Shown here in pieces: positions 10,096-18,188 of a stretch of DNA of 64,000 nt. Below the pieces are notes generated by a model. It saw nothing but the letters and a program-made list of their open reading frames with translations, was not told the DNA's origin and searched no databases. Origin of the DNA: Pseudomonas sp. RIT-PI-q (GTDB lineage: Bacteria > Pseudomonadota > Gammaproteobacteria > Pseudomonadales > Pseudomonadaceae); the NCBI RefSeq assembly GCF_001297125.1, contig NZ_LHPC01000021.1, positions 186,001 through 250,000 of the forward strand, given 5' to 3'. Position numbers and translations under genes: made by a program. Numbering within the stretch: position 1 is the first letter of the stretch; each line of letters begins with the position of its first letter.

Positions 10096-11070
10096 TCAAC
10101 CCCTTGCGATGGATCGGTTGACCCGTTTTTCGATCCGCGCTTGCACCCGTTCGAGGATGAACGACAGGGCCCAGTAAATCATCGCGGCGGTGATCAGCAT
10201 TTCCAGGTGGCGGAAGTCCGCGCGACCCTGGGTCTTGGCCAGGTACATCAATTCCCAGACACCGATGACCGACACCAGTGAACTGTCCTTGAGCATGGCG
10301 ATGAACTGGTTGCCGGTGGGCGGAATGATCACCCGCAAGGCTTGCGGCATGATCACCCGGCTCAGGGTCTTGAACGGGCTGATGCCCAAGGCGCGTGAGG
10401 CTTCCCACTGGCCGACCGGAATGCTCTGGATGCCCGCGCGGAAAATCTCGGTCATGTAGGCGCCGTAGCACAGGGACAACGCGAGGATGCCGGCGGGCAC
10501 CGCGTCGACCACATAACCGAGTTGCGGCAGTCCCAGGTAAATCAGGTAGATCTGAATCAGCAGCGGCACCCCGCGAAAGAACGAGGTGTAGAACGAGGCG
10601 ATGGCGTTGGCCAGGCCGTTGTTCGACAGCTTGGCCACCGCGCCGATCAGCGCCAGTACGAAGGCAATCACAATCGCGATGGCGGAGATGTACAGCGTGG
10701 TTGCCGCGCCCTGGATGATCAGGAAGCCGATCTTGTCGAGGATGAAGCTGTAGGAGAGGTCGAAGGTGTCGAAGAATGCCAGGAACAGGATCAGCAATTC
10801 GATCCAGACCACCGTGGTCTGCACCTTGAACTTCAAGCGTCCGAGGACGTGGAAGTTCAGCGTGCCCAGTAAAGCGATTGTCAGGCCGATGGCGATATTG
10901 CGTGCGGTCAGGCTGTCGGGTGCATTGCCCAACAGCGGATGCAGGAAATGACTGAGGGCGCTGTTGCCCAGGTTCATCAGGTAGGAGCCGAGGAACAGCA
11001 CCACGGCTACGCCAAGCAGGAATTGAGGATCATTGGACTTTTTTTTATAAATTATATTGTCGTGATACAT
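10096..11070 (-). CDS. Amino-acid ABC transporter permease
   Basis: A 324-residue HisM/GlnP-type permease. The C-terminal two thirds is the standard BPD_transp_1 domain (GAATTLYISAIAIVIAFVLA onward, with the EAA loop EASRALGISPFKTLSRVIMP). The N-terminal 100 residues add hydrophobic segments not present in minimal HisM proteins. The ATG at 11070 has GAGG eight bases upstream; the frame further upstream crosses a REPIN and is not coding. It pairs with the ATPase gene that starts six bases after its stop. Confidence 0.92.
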   Translation of the reverse strand: MYHDNIIYKKKSNDPQFLLGVAVVLFLGSYLMNLGNSALSHFLHPLLGNAPDSLTARNIAIGLTIALLGTLNFHVLGRLKFKVQTTVVWIELLILFLAFFDTFDLSYSFILDKIGFLIIQGAATTLYISAIAIVIAFVLALIGAVAKLSNNGLANAIASFYTSFFRGVPLLIQIYLIYLGLPQLGYVVDAVPAGILALSLCYGAYMTEIFRAGIQSIPVGQWEASRALGISPFKTLSRVIMPQALRVIIPPTGNQFIAMLKDSSLVSVIGVWELMYLAKTQGRADFRHLEMLITAAMIYWALSFILERVQARIEKRVNRSIARG

Positions 11071-11122
11071 GAATGCCTCAGGCTTGTAGGTGGTCGTGAT
11101 CTCGCAATGAAGTAGGCAGAAT

Positions 11123-11225
11123 CTGTAGGAGCGAGCTTGCTCGCGAAAAACGTAAGGGCGACAACGTTTAGTCAGACAGCCCGCGTTATCGTTAACGTAC
11201 ATCGCGAGCAAGCTCGCTCCTACAA
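11123..11225. repeat. REPIN, family A2
   Basis: Inverted arms CTGTAGGAGCGAGCTTGCTC plus GCGA, as at 8311-8413. It separates the aminotransferase gene from the permease gene within one same-strand run. Confidence 0.92.
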
Positions 11226-11319
11226 GGGGCAAAGGGTCTTTGGTCAGTATTGCGACGCTAAATCGGCGACTACAAGCGAACATAATTCGCTATGTCAGTC
11301 CCTGATCGTAGTTTGCTTT

Positions 11320-12570
11320 TCAGGAAAGTTTCGCCAGGCAAGCCTCAAGAATATCCAGCCCTTCCTCCAGCACAACCGCTTCGGTGGTCAATGGAGCCAG
11401 GAGCCGGATGATGTGCCGCGACTTGCCGCTGGGCATCAACAGCAAACCGGCGTCTCGCGCCAGCGCCAGTAGCTGGGTCAATTGAGCCGATGCCGGTGTG
11501 CCGTCGGCGTTGATCAACTCGATGCCGCGCATCGCCCCGACGCCGGTCAAGCGGCCCAGATACGGCGACAGCTTGCTGGCGCGCCAGGATTGGTAACGGC
11601 TGACAATCGCTTCTTCCTGCTGCGTGCCCCAGGCTTGCAGATTTGCATCAGTCATTTCATCCAGCGTTGCCAACGCTGCGGCGCAGGCAATGGGATTGCC
11701 CGAATAGGTTCCGCCCAATCCGCCCTTGGGCAAGGTGTCGAGCAGCGACTTGCGCCCGACGACCGCACCGAGCGGCACGCCGCCGGCGATGCTTTTGGCC
11801 AGCAGGATCAGGTCCGGCTCGATGCCCAGTCGCGAGAACGCAAAACGCTGGCCGGTGCGACCGAAGCCGGACTGGATTTCATCGGCGACCAGCAGGATGC
11901 CTTTCTGGTCACAGAAGCGCCGCAGTGCCTGGGCGAACTCGATGTCCATCGCCAGGAAACCCGCTTCGCCCTGCACCGGTTCGAGGATAAAACAGGCGAC
12001 GTCCTCGACGTCGATCTCGACGCTGAACAGACGATCCATGGCCTTGAGCGCCTCGGCGCAGGTCACATCGTTGTCCTCGCTGGGGAAGGGCAGGTGGTAC
12101 ACCGGGCCTGGCAGCACGCCGACTTTCTGTTTGTAGGGCGCGACTTTGCCGTTGAGGTTGAGGGTGGCGAGTGTGCGGCCGTGGAAGGCGCCGTCAAAGG
12201 CAATCACCGCCGTACGGCCGGTGGCGCCACGGACGATTTTCAGGGCGTTTTCCGCCGCTTCGGCGCCGCTGTTGGTGAGCATGCCGCTGACCGGGTAATT
12301 CACCGGGATAAATGCTGTCAGGCGATCCATGAGTTCGATGTACGGCACATGTGGCGCGGCATTGAACGCGTAGTGGGTCAGCCGGGTGGCCTGTTCGCGA
12401 ATGGCTTCGACGATGCGCGGATGGCAATGGCCAAGGTTGAGCACGCCGATACCGCCGACAAAATCGATGTAGCGTTTGCCATCGGTGTCCCAGAGCTCGG
12501 CATTTTTGCCGTGGCTGAGTGTGACGGGATGAACGATGTTGATCGACTGGCTGATGGTTTCGCTGCTCAT
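11320..12570 (-). CDS. Class III PLP aminotransferase (GabT/2-aminoadipate type)
   Basis: A 416-residue omega-aminotransferase of the 4-aminobutyrate/2-aminoadipate group. Motifs are DTDGKRYIDFVGGIGVLNLG near the N-terminus, LTNSGAEAAENALKIVRG (PLP phosphate site), VADEIQSGFGRTG with the PLP-ring Asp, and ILLAKSIAGGVPLGAVVG with the Schiff-base Lys near residue 265. It moves an amino group from a terminal or alpha amine to 2-oxoglutarate. Being first in a run with an amino-acid importer and an amine oxidoreductase, it is probably catabolic. The exact substrate is not readable; GABA, 2-aminoadipate and diaminobutyrate are candidates. Confidence 0.88.
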   Translation of the reverse strand: MSSETISQSINIVHPVTLSHGKNAELWDTDGKRYIDFVGGIGVLNLGHCHPRIVEAIREQATRLTHYAFNAAPHVPYIELMDRLTAFIPVNYPVSGMLTNSGAEAAENALKIVRGATGRTAVIAFDGAFHGRTLATLNLNGKVAPYKQKVGVLPGPVYHLPFPSEDNDVTCAEALKAMDRLFSVEIDVEDVACFILEPVQGEAGFLAMDIEFAQALRRFCDQKGILLVADEIQSGFGRTGQRFAFSRLGIEPDLILLAKSIAGGVPLGAVVGRKSLLDTLPKGGLGGTYSGNPIACAAALATLDEMTDANLQAWGTQQEEAIVSRYQSWRASKLSPYLGRLTGVGAMRGIELINADGTPASAQLTQLLALARDAGLLLMPSGKSRHIIRLLAPLTTEAVVLEEGLDILEACLAKLS

Positions 12571-12689
12571 GGATACCTGACTCAGAAGAAGGGATGCTTC
12601 TATTTATCTAAGCCGTGAGCAGCGGTGCCCGGCAAACGAAATAAAGTCGCCGGGTCAATCTTAAAAGTCGGGATGTGCCTTGGAAGGTC

Positions 12690-12780
12690 AAAAGATCGCA
12701 GCCTCGTTTCACTCGACAGCTCCTACAGGGATCGTGTTTCTCTGTAGGAGCTGTCGAGTGAAACGAGGCTGCGATCTTTT
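12690..12780. repeat. REPIN-like palindrome, family B1
   Basis: Left arm AAAAGATCGCAGCCTCGTTT and onward, with the complementary right arm ending GCGATCTTTT. It is nearly identical to the element at 2174-2264 apart from the central bases. Confidence 0.92.
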
Positions 12781-12789
12781 GATTTTGAA

Positions 12790-13128
12790 TCAGCGGCGAG
12801 TCAGCGGCTGCTGAGTGAACTTCACACCGGCCAATCCATGAGCGATCAATGCGCGAATGTTGCCGTGGTCGCTGCCCTCAGGCGTCGACACCACCGAGCG
12901 GTAATGTTCGCCGAACGCCAGCAGCGCTTCTTCATCACTCAAGCCTTCCAGCAGTGCCAGACCCAAGATCTTGCACGAACCTTCGTTCTGCCCGGCGGCG
13001 TTTTCCACGCCACCATTGGTGAAAGCCTGTGGCTGGTATTCGTAACCGGCGGCGATGAACGCCAGGGTGTCGGCAAAAACGTGTTCGCCGCTCTTGAGGC
13101 TGGCGCGCAGGGTGTTCAAATCACTCAT
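12790..13128 (-). CDS. HopJ-family protein
   Basis: A 112-residue protein of the HopJ family (PF08888), named after a P. syringae effector candidate but present in many non-pathogenic gammaproteobacteria, so secretion should not be assumed. The sequence covers the whole family: LKSGEHVFADTLAFIAAGYE, FTNGGVENAAGQNEGSCK, ALLAFGEHYRSV and HGNIRALIAHGLAGVKF. No catalytic motif or signal peptide is visible. Its start MSDLNTLRASL overlaps the end of the upstream DUF1244 gene by eight bases, indicating translational coupling. Confidence 0.87.
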   Translation of the reverse strand: MSDLNTLRASLKSGEHVFADTLAFIAAGYEYQPQAFTNGGVENAAGQNEGSCKILGLALLEGLSDEEALLAFGEHYRSVVSTPEGSDHGNIRALIAHGLAGVKFTQQPLTRR

Positions 13129-13417
13129 TGGGTTTTCCTTTGGCGAACGCCGCTTGTTGTTCGGCGTTGGCTTCTTGCTGGTATTGGGCTTTCCACTCGG
13201 CGTACGGCATGCCGTAAACCACTTCGCGGGCATCGTCGAGGCTGACCTCGATCTGGCGTTCATCGGCCGCGGCCTTGTACCACTTGGACAGGCAGTTGCG
13301 GCAGAAACCGGAGAGGTTCATCAGGTCGATGTTCTGCACATCCTTGCGGCTGTCCAGGTGCGCGACCAGCCGGCGGAAGGCGGCGGCTTCGAGTTCCAGG
13401 CGTTGTTGCTCGGTCAT
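13121..13417 (-). CDS. DUF1244 domain protein
   Basis: A 98-residue protein made up almost entirely of the DUF1244 domain, including the conserved LSGFCRNCLSKWYKAAADE (CRxC) and VVYGMPYAEWKAQYQ. The function is unknown; the Cys pair may bind metal (inference). The start MTEQQRLELEAAAFRRL is chosen as the family start. It overlaps the downstream HopJ gene by eight bases. The pairing of these two families is common in Pseudomonas, which suggests a shared role. Confidence 0.87.
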   Translation of the reverse strand: MTEQQRLELEAAAFRRLVAHLDSRKDVQNIDLMNLSGFCRNCLSKWYKAAADERQIEVSLDDAREVVYGMPYAEWKAQYQQEANAEQQAAFAKGKPNE

Positions 13418-13485
13418 GATGGGCTCTGTGCTTTCAATTCGTGCGCGGGATGATAAAAGCCTGGCGAACAATGCGCCAGACGCCG

Positions 13486-13857
13486 TCAGCGGCTCGCGGC
13501 CAGGGTAATCGACACTGACTCGGCGAATCGCAAGGCGTGGGGCTTGTCGACTTCGACCTCGGCGTACAACACCGACTCGTTGGCCATGACCAGGTCGAGA
13601 ATTTCCTGGGTCAGGCGTTCGAGCAGGGCAAAGCGATTGCCTTCCACGTGGGCGATGATCGCCTTGGTGATGGTTCGGTAATTCAGCGCGTGATCGATAT
13701 CGTTATCACGCACCGCGTCCTGGGCCGCATACAGGATGGTCAGGTTGATCAGCACATCCTGCTTGTTGAGGATTTCATCCTCGTTGATCCCGATGAACGT
13801 CCGCAGGCACAGGTCCTTGACCCGGATGCGTGCCATACCTGGTTGAAGTTGTGGCAT
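13486..13857 (-). CDS. folX: Dihydroneopterin triphosphate 2'-epimerase FolX
   Basis: A 123-residue FolB/FolX-fold enzyme that epimerises dihydroneopterin triphosphate to dihydromonapterin triphosphate. Diagnostic parts are [34 protein letters not shown] with the catalytic Tyr/Lys region, and [14 protein letters not shown]. The neighbours folE and folM choose FolX over the aldolase FolB, since together they make tetrahydromonapterin, the cofactor of phenylalanine hydroxylase in Pseudomonas. GGAG lies nine bases before the ATG at 13857, and the folE stop is only two bases upstream. Confidence 0.9.
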   Translation of the reverse strand: MPQLQPGMARIRVKDLCLRTFIGINEDEILNKQDVLINLTILYAAQDAVRDNDIDHALNYRTITKAIIAHVEGNRFALLERLTQEILDLVMANESVLYAEVEVDKPHALRFAESVSITLAASR

Positions 13858-13859
13858 TG

Positions 13860-14420
13860 CTACTTGCTCCGTCCAATCAATTGCAGGAACTCCTGGCGGG
13901 TGTTGCTCGACTCGCGGAAGGCGCCGAGCATGACCGAGGTGTTCATGGTCGAATTCTGTTTCTCGACGCCGCGCATCATCATGCACATGTGCTTGGCTTC
14001 GATGACCACCGCGACGCCCGCCGCGCCGGTCACTTGCTGCACCGCATCGGCGATTTGCCGGGTGAGGTTTTCCTGGATTTGCAGGCGACGGGCGAACATG
14101 TCCACCAGCCGTGCAATCTTCGACAGGCCCAGCACCTTGCCCGTTGGAATATAAGCCACGTGCGCCTTGCCGATGAAGGGCAGCATGTGATGTTCGCAGA
14201 GCGAGTACAGCTCAATGTTGTCGACGATGATCATTTCATCGTTGTCGGACGCGAACAGCGCGCCGTTGACGATCTCTTCGACACTTTGTTCGTAACCATG
14301 ACACAGGTACTGCATGGCCTTGGCCGCGCGCACCGGGGTGTCGAGCAGGCCTTCGCGATCGGGATTTTCACCGAGGCCGATGAGGATTTCGCGGTAATTT
14401 TGGGGCAGGGATAACGTCAT
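13860..14420 (-). CDS. folE: GTP cyclohydrolase I
   Basis: A 186-residue type I enzyme that converts GTP to dihydroneopterin triphosphate. It has the zinc and active-site motifs [20 protein letters not shown] and [16 protein letters not shown], and [23 protein letters not shown] before the ATG at 14420 is a good ribosome site. It lies between folM and folX on the same strand, so it is likely the paralogue dedicated to monapterin rather than folate. In P. aeruginosa the same trio is PA3437-PA3439. Confidence 0.95.
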   Translation of the reverse strand: MTLSLPQNYREILIGLGENPDREGLLDTPVRAAKAMQYLCHGYEQSVEEIVNGALFASDNDEMIIVDNIELYSLCEHHMLPFIGKAHVAYIPTGKVLGLSKIARLVDMFARRLQIQENLTRQIADAVQQVTGAAGVAVVIEAKHMCMMMRGVEKQNSTMNTSVMLGAFRESSNTRQEFLQLIGRSK

Positions 14421-14441
14421 GGAACATCCTCGCGGGGCAGC

Positions 14442-15152
14442 TTATTTGACGTGCCGTCCGCCGTTGACGGTCAGGGTCGTGCCGGTGACATAAGGGTTGT
14501 CGAGCAAATAACGCAGGCTCTGGTAGATCACTTCGCTGCCGGGTTCGATGCCCAGCGCGGACTTGGCCAGCACCTTGGCGCGGTACGCCGCGTCGTCGTC
14601 GGGATTGAACAGTAGCAGGGCCGGCGCGATCCCGTTGACCTTGATTGTCGGCGCATATTTCGCGGCAAAGGACAGGGTCAGGCTGTCGAGCCCGGCTTTG
14701 CTGGCGCAGTAGCCAATGTGCTGGCTGCTGCCCCTGCGGGTCACATCGTCGCTGATGTGCACGATGTCGGCAGGGCTTGAGCGCTGCAGCAAGTCCACAC
14801 AATGCAGGTTGATCAGGTAGGGCGCAAGCATATGCACGTTGAACATGCGGGTGAACGCCGTGGCGTCGGTGTCCGGCGTTTCGGCCAACCATTCGGAGGC
14901 GTTATGGACGATCGCGCGCAGGCTGTCGGTGTGGGTTTTAAGTTCGCTGATGAACGCGAAGATCCCCGCTTCGGTGGAAAAGTCGGCAAACACCGCGGTC
15001 GCTCCCAGGTCGCGCAAAGTTTGCACGCCGGGGCGTTCGCGGCGGTAGCTGAAGATCAGCGGATGGCCGTCTTCGAGCAAGCGCTGCGCGCAATGCAGGC
15101 CGACACGCTGGCCGGCACCGGTGATAAGGATCGGAGCTGCGGAAGAGGTCAT
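14442..15152 (-). CDS. folM: Dihydromonapterin reductase FolM
   Basis: A 236-residue short-chain dehydrogenase that reduces dihydromonapterin to tetrahydromonapterin. It carries ILITGAGQRVGLHCAQRL (NADPH site, residues 8-25), IVHNASEWL in place of the usual NNAG, and the catalytic YCASKAGLDS. The FolM family has exactly these variants. It is the first gene of the folM-folE-folX run. The start MTSSAAPILITG fits the family length. Confidence 0.9.
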   Translation of the reverse strand: MTSSAAPILITGAGQRVGLHCAQRLLEDGHPLIFSYRRERPGVQTLRDLGATAVFADFSTEAGIFAFISELKTHTDSLRAIVHNASEWLAETPDTDATAFTRMFNVHMLAPYLINLHCVDLLQRSSPADIVHISDDVTRRGSSQHIGYCASKAGLDSLTLSFAAKYAPTIKVNGIAPALLLFNPDDDAAYRAKVLAKSALGIEPGSEVIYQSLRYLLDNPYVTGTTLTVNGGRHVK

Positions 15153-15213
15153 GAACGGCTCGCGTCGCGGTGAGAGCAAAACTATACCAGCGACGGTCGA
15201 TGTTCACCTACGT

Positions 15214-15307
15214 CCTGTAGGAGCGAGGCTTGCCCGCGAATGGTACGACGCGGTCTATTGGTTAAACCGCGTCATCGTTCTTCGCGGGCAAGCCTTGCTC
15301 CTACAGG
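15214..15307. repeat. REPIN, family A1
   Basis: Arms CCTGTAGGAGCGAGGCTTGC and complement with one mismatch (CCTTGCTC in the right arm), plus an inner pair GACGCGGT / ACCGCGTC in the centre. It lies between the monooxygenase-like gene and folM. Confidence 0.9.
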
Positions 15308-15308
15308 G

Positions 15309-15878
15309 TTAGGGGTTTTGGGTCGAGGGCTCGACGGGCAATCGACGCGTGGGTGTGCTGTTCAGCCAGCCGGCCAGCAGGCGGGTCGACAGCGGAATGA
15401 AGAAGTAGACCATCAGCGGGGTCAGGCACAGCGTGCTGATCAACACGCGAGGCAGCAGCGTCATCTCGCCGAGCAACGGCCCGAGCGCAAAGTTGAACAG
15501 CAACGAAACCGGGAAGAACGCCAGCCAGATCGCCACGGCCTGCTTCCAGCGTGGTGGGCGTTGACCGACAGCGCCGAACCAGCCTTCGATGCCGCTGACC
15601 CGATGCTCCGTAGGATGGGCAAACAGGTCGCTACCGCGCCCGAGCCAGGCTGTGCGCGAGACGGAATGCTCCCAGGCGTGCAGGGTCTGCTCATCGGCGA
15701 AGCGGAAAATAATCTGGAACTCGTCATCGTCGGGCGGCGGAGCGAGCACGCCAGAGCCGAGATAACCGGGAAAATCGGTGGCCAGTTGTTCGCCTTCGCG
15801 CAGCCAGGCGATCAAGTCCTGATAACGTCCATCGGCGACGCGGCGCGCAACCATCAGCGTGACGGGTGAGGTAGACAT
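15309..15878 (-). CDS. Antibiotic-biosynthesis-monooxygenase-like membrane protein
   Basis: A 189-residue protein. Residues 1-100 resemble an ABM ferredoxin-fold domain (VTLMVARRVADGRYQDLIAW, DEFQIIFRFADEQTLHAWE), and residues 105-175 hold two or three hydrophobic helices (AVAIWLAFFPVSLLFNFALG, LISTLCLTPLMVYFFIPLS). The catalytic activity is unknown. It is divergent from a LitR-like regulator and upstream of folM on the same strand, so it may belong to the same light-controlled region. The start MSTSPVTLMVARR is the family start. Confidence 0.8.
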   Translation of the reverse strand: MSTSPVTLMVARRVADGRYQDLIAWLREGEQLATDFPGYLGSGVLAPPPDDDEFQIIFRFADEQTLHAWEHSVSRTAWLGRGSDLFAHPTEHRVSGIEGWFGAVGQRPPRWKQAVAIWLAFFPVSLLFNFALGPLLGEMTLLPRVLISTLCLTPLMVYFFIPLSTRLLAGWLNSTPTRRLPVEPSTQNP

Positions 15879-16089
15879 TGTGTATCTCCGTATGACAAAC
15901 GCGTCACTCCGGGTAGGAGTTCCGCCAAGCGCAGCGCCGGGGTGGTGGGCTGCGTCTTGGGACAAGCAAGGATTATTCCTGATTCGGCCTGTGGCGTCAG
16001 TGACATTCGTCGCGATCAAGGTGTTGAAGGGGGATGGGGCAAGAGAGGTAGAATGGGATCCAATTCATGTGCGGACGTACACCGACCCA

Positions 16090-17049
16090 ATGCCTGTCCT
16101 GACTGACGCTAACCCAGGTGTGCCAAATGCTCTCTCAGTTGAGCGGGAAGAACTCTTTCCAATTCGTGAGGTGGCACGCCTGACCGGGGTCAACCCGGTC
16201 ACGCTACGCGCATGGGAGCGTCGTTATGGTCTGATCCAGCCAACACGCACCGAAAGCGGGCATCGACTGTACTCGATGACCGATATCGACCGGGTCCGCA
16301 GCATTATCGGCTGGATTGATCGCGGGGTTGCCGTCAGCAAAGTCGGCAAGATATTGGCCAAGACCGAGCCGCTCAGGGCATTGGCACAGATCATTCCCAA
16401 TGAACGGGTGCAGGCTGACTACGCGCAATGGCAGCAGCAAGTTCAGGCGGCAGTGAATGCCTTTGACGAGGTTCAACTGGAGCAGGTCTATGGCCAGATC
16501 TTTTCCAGTTATCCACTGACGGTAGTGTTTCAGGACATCCTGATTCCGCTCTGGACCCGATTGCTGTTGCGCCAGGAAGCGTTCGGTCAGGCCAGCGAGT
16601 GGCTTTTCCTGGACGGCTTTTTGCGATCTCGAGTGTTGCAACGACTGCTGCTGGTGCGGGTCATGCAGCCGCGGCGAATAATTGTCTGCGCCTTGGACGA
16701 TCAGTGTCGTGAACTCGACGTGCTGGTAACGGCGCTGTTTTTAAGCAGTGTCGATTCGGCTATTCAAGTGCTGGCTATCGGTCAGCCATTCGACGAGTTG
16801 ACCCTGATCTGCGAGAGGATCAAGCCCAAGGCGCTGGTGTTGGTTTCCAATCACGCACCCACCGCCGAATTGCCAAGGCGCTTGAATCGCCTGGCCTTGA
16901 GCCTCGATTGCCAGTTGATGCTGGTCGGTGATGCGGCAGATTTGGCCCAGGAAAGCCTGGCCGGTTCATCGGTCGGTTGTCTGGGGAACGAGGGAATGGT
17001 GATGCGTCAGCGCCTGAAACAGTTCCTGGCCGGTAACCTGGATACCTGA
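16090..17049 (+). CDS. MerR-family regulator, class II LitR-like (no B12 ligands)
   Basis: A 319-residue transcription regulator. Residues 23-90 form a MerR winged helix (FPIREVARLTGVNPVTLRAW, ERRYGLIQPTR, GHRLYSMTDI). The rest aligns with the cobalamin-binding half of LitR/CarH photoreceptors, but the usual Glu-His and DxHxxG cobalt ligands are replaced (SEWLFLDGFL and CALDDQCRELD, residues 169-210). Such class II LitR proteins in P. putida repress light-induced genes and are relieved by a short LOV protein. A LOV gene lies 700 bp downstream. The ATG 16090 is the most likely start; a GTG 21 bases upstream is possible. Confidence 0.82.
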   Translation: MPVLTDANPGVPNALSVEREELFPIREVARLTGVNPVTLRAWERRYGLIQPTRTESGHRLYSMTDIDRVRSIIGWIDRGVAVSKVGKILAKTEPLRALAQIIPNERVQADYAQWQQQVQAAVNAFDEVQLEQVYGQIFSSYPLTVVFQDILIPLWTRLLLRQEAFGQASEWLFLDGFLRSRVLQRLLLVRVMQPRRIIVCALDDQCRELDVLVTALFLSSVDSAIQVLAIGQPFDELTLICERIKPKALVLVSNHAPTAELPRRLNRLALSLDCQLMLVGDAADLAQESLAGSSVGCLGNEGMVMRQRLKQFLAGNLDT

Positions 17050-17052
17050 AAT

Positions 17053-17658
17053 TCAGAGATGCATGGCAGGATGAGTCAGGCGATGCTGCTGAAGGATGTA
17101 CTGGCGCAGGCGCTCGGTTTCGTCCTTGTCGCTTTGACTCAACTGGTAAGCATAGAAACCCTGCTCGGTTTCTTTTTCAAACGTGCCGCGCATCGCGATC
17201 CGCTCATAGCCTGACGGGCTGAACCACAAGGCGAAATGTTTTGGCGGTTTGGTCCGGTTGCGAACTTCCAGCAAAACCCCTTTGAACGACACTTCGTGCA
17301 CCCACATCGTGCCAGGTTGGCCGCTGGCGTTTTCGAGCGCCACTGGCTCCTCGAGAACCAGCCGCCATGGCCGTACCAACGGCCCGTCTTCATAGATACT
17401 GGGGACGCCGAGGCGCAAATGCAGCGCATGGAACTCGTCTTCCACGAGGTGTAGCGGGAAAGTCATTTGCTGATTTTCGAAATTGGCTTGAATAGTGACT
17501 TGCTCATGCGCGGCAAGGCGCGTGAGCAAATCACGGATCTGCGAACCACCGTTGACGAGCAGGCTCGACGTCGCATCCCGCACATTGAGTTGCGGGTTGT
17601 GTTGCATGGTCTGGATAAAATCCAGCTCATCCTGTGTCAGGAGTGCGTCGCGCTGCAT
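17053..17658 (-). CDS. Unknown protein, PilZ-like C-terminus
   Basis: A 201-residue protein with no firm family assignment. The N-terminal half (SLLVNGGSQIRDLLTRLAAH, VTIQANFENQQMTFPLHLVE) and the C-terminal half (WVHEVSFKGVLLEV, FSPSGYERIAM) recall the two barrels of YcgR/PilZ proteins, but the RxxxR c-di-GMP motif is not evident. It is cytoplasmic by appearance. The start is uncertain: ATG 17658 is used, while a TTG at 17712 directly abuts the LOV gene stop. It lies between the LitR-like and LOV genes, convergent with the first, so a role in the same response is possible but unproven. Confidence 0.6.
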   Translation of the reverse strand: MQRDALLTQDELDFIQTMQHNPQLNVRDATSSLLVNGGSQIRDLLTRLAAHEQVTIQANFENQQMTFPLHLVEDEFHALHLRLGVPSIYEDGPLVRPWRLVLEEPVALENASGQPGTMWVHEVSFKGVLLEVRNRTKPPKHFALWFSPSGYERIAMRGTFEKETEQGFYAYQLSQSDKDETERLRQYILQQHRLTHPAMHL

Positions 17659-17712
17659 GATCTGCTCGAAAGAAAAAGTTACAAACCCATCGGTGATTGT
17701 AGTTAATGACAA

Positions 17713-18188
17713 TTAATTCGTTGTTTTGTTTTTACCGTTCGTCGCTTTCAGAGCGGCAAGCTCAGCCTGAATTTCCGCCAGTTGCGCTTCGAGCTGCGCT
17801 ACACGTTGCTGCGCCTTGACTTGAACGGTGACGTCTTTCTGTACTCCGACAAAATAAGTTTGCCCATCGCTTGGGTTTTTCACCGTCGAAAGGGACAGCT
17901 CATTCCAGAACGGCGTGCCGTCCTTGCGGTAATTTCTGAGGATTTCCCGACAGGAGCCGCCCCTTTGCAACGCCTCGCGAATCAACGGTAGGGCTTCCTG
18001 GTCACGGTCTCCGGATTGCAGGAAGCGGCAATCCTGGTAGAGGATTTCTTCGCTGGTGTAACCGGTCAGGCGCTCGAACGCCGGGTTGACGTAAATCAGA
18101 TGTTGTCTTGTTCGCCTTCCTTTTCGGCAATCACGATTCCGTCATTGGAGGCGTTGATCACCATTTGCAGCAATTGGGCGTTGATCAT
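17713..18188 (-). pseudogene. Short LOV-domain photoreceptor, one-base frameshift
   Basis: Reading from the ATG at 18188 gives MINAQLLQMVINASNDGIVI, the N-terminus of Pseudomonas short LOV proteins such as PpSB1-LOV. The frame then ends at TGA just after EGEQDNI. One base added between 18099 and 18100 (CAGAT to CAGGAT on the plus strand) restores LIYVNPAFERLTGYTSEEIL, the flavin-adduct motif QDCRFLQ, NYRKDGTPFWNELSLS, YFVGVQKDV and a C-terminal coiled coil (about 158 residues in all). Only the back half remains as an open frame (from 17985). AGGA lies seven bases before the ATG. It is either a true loss-of-function mutation or a sequencing error. Confidence 0.85.

Noticed and set aside
12790..13128. 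HopJ as evidence of a type III secretion locus
   Set aside because: No secretion genes, chaperone or hrp box nearby; the family is widespread in non-pathogens.
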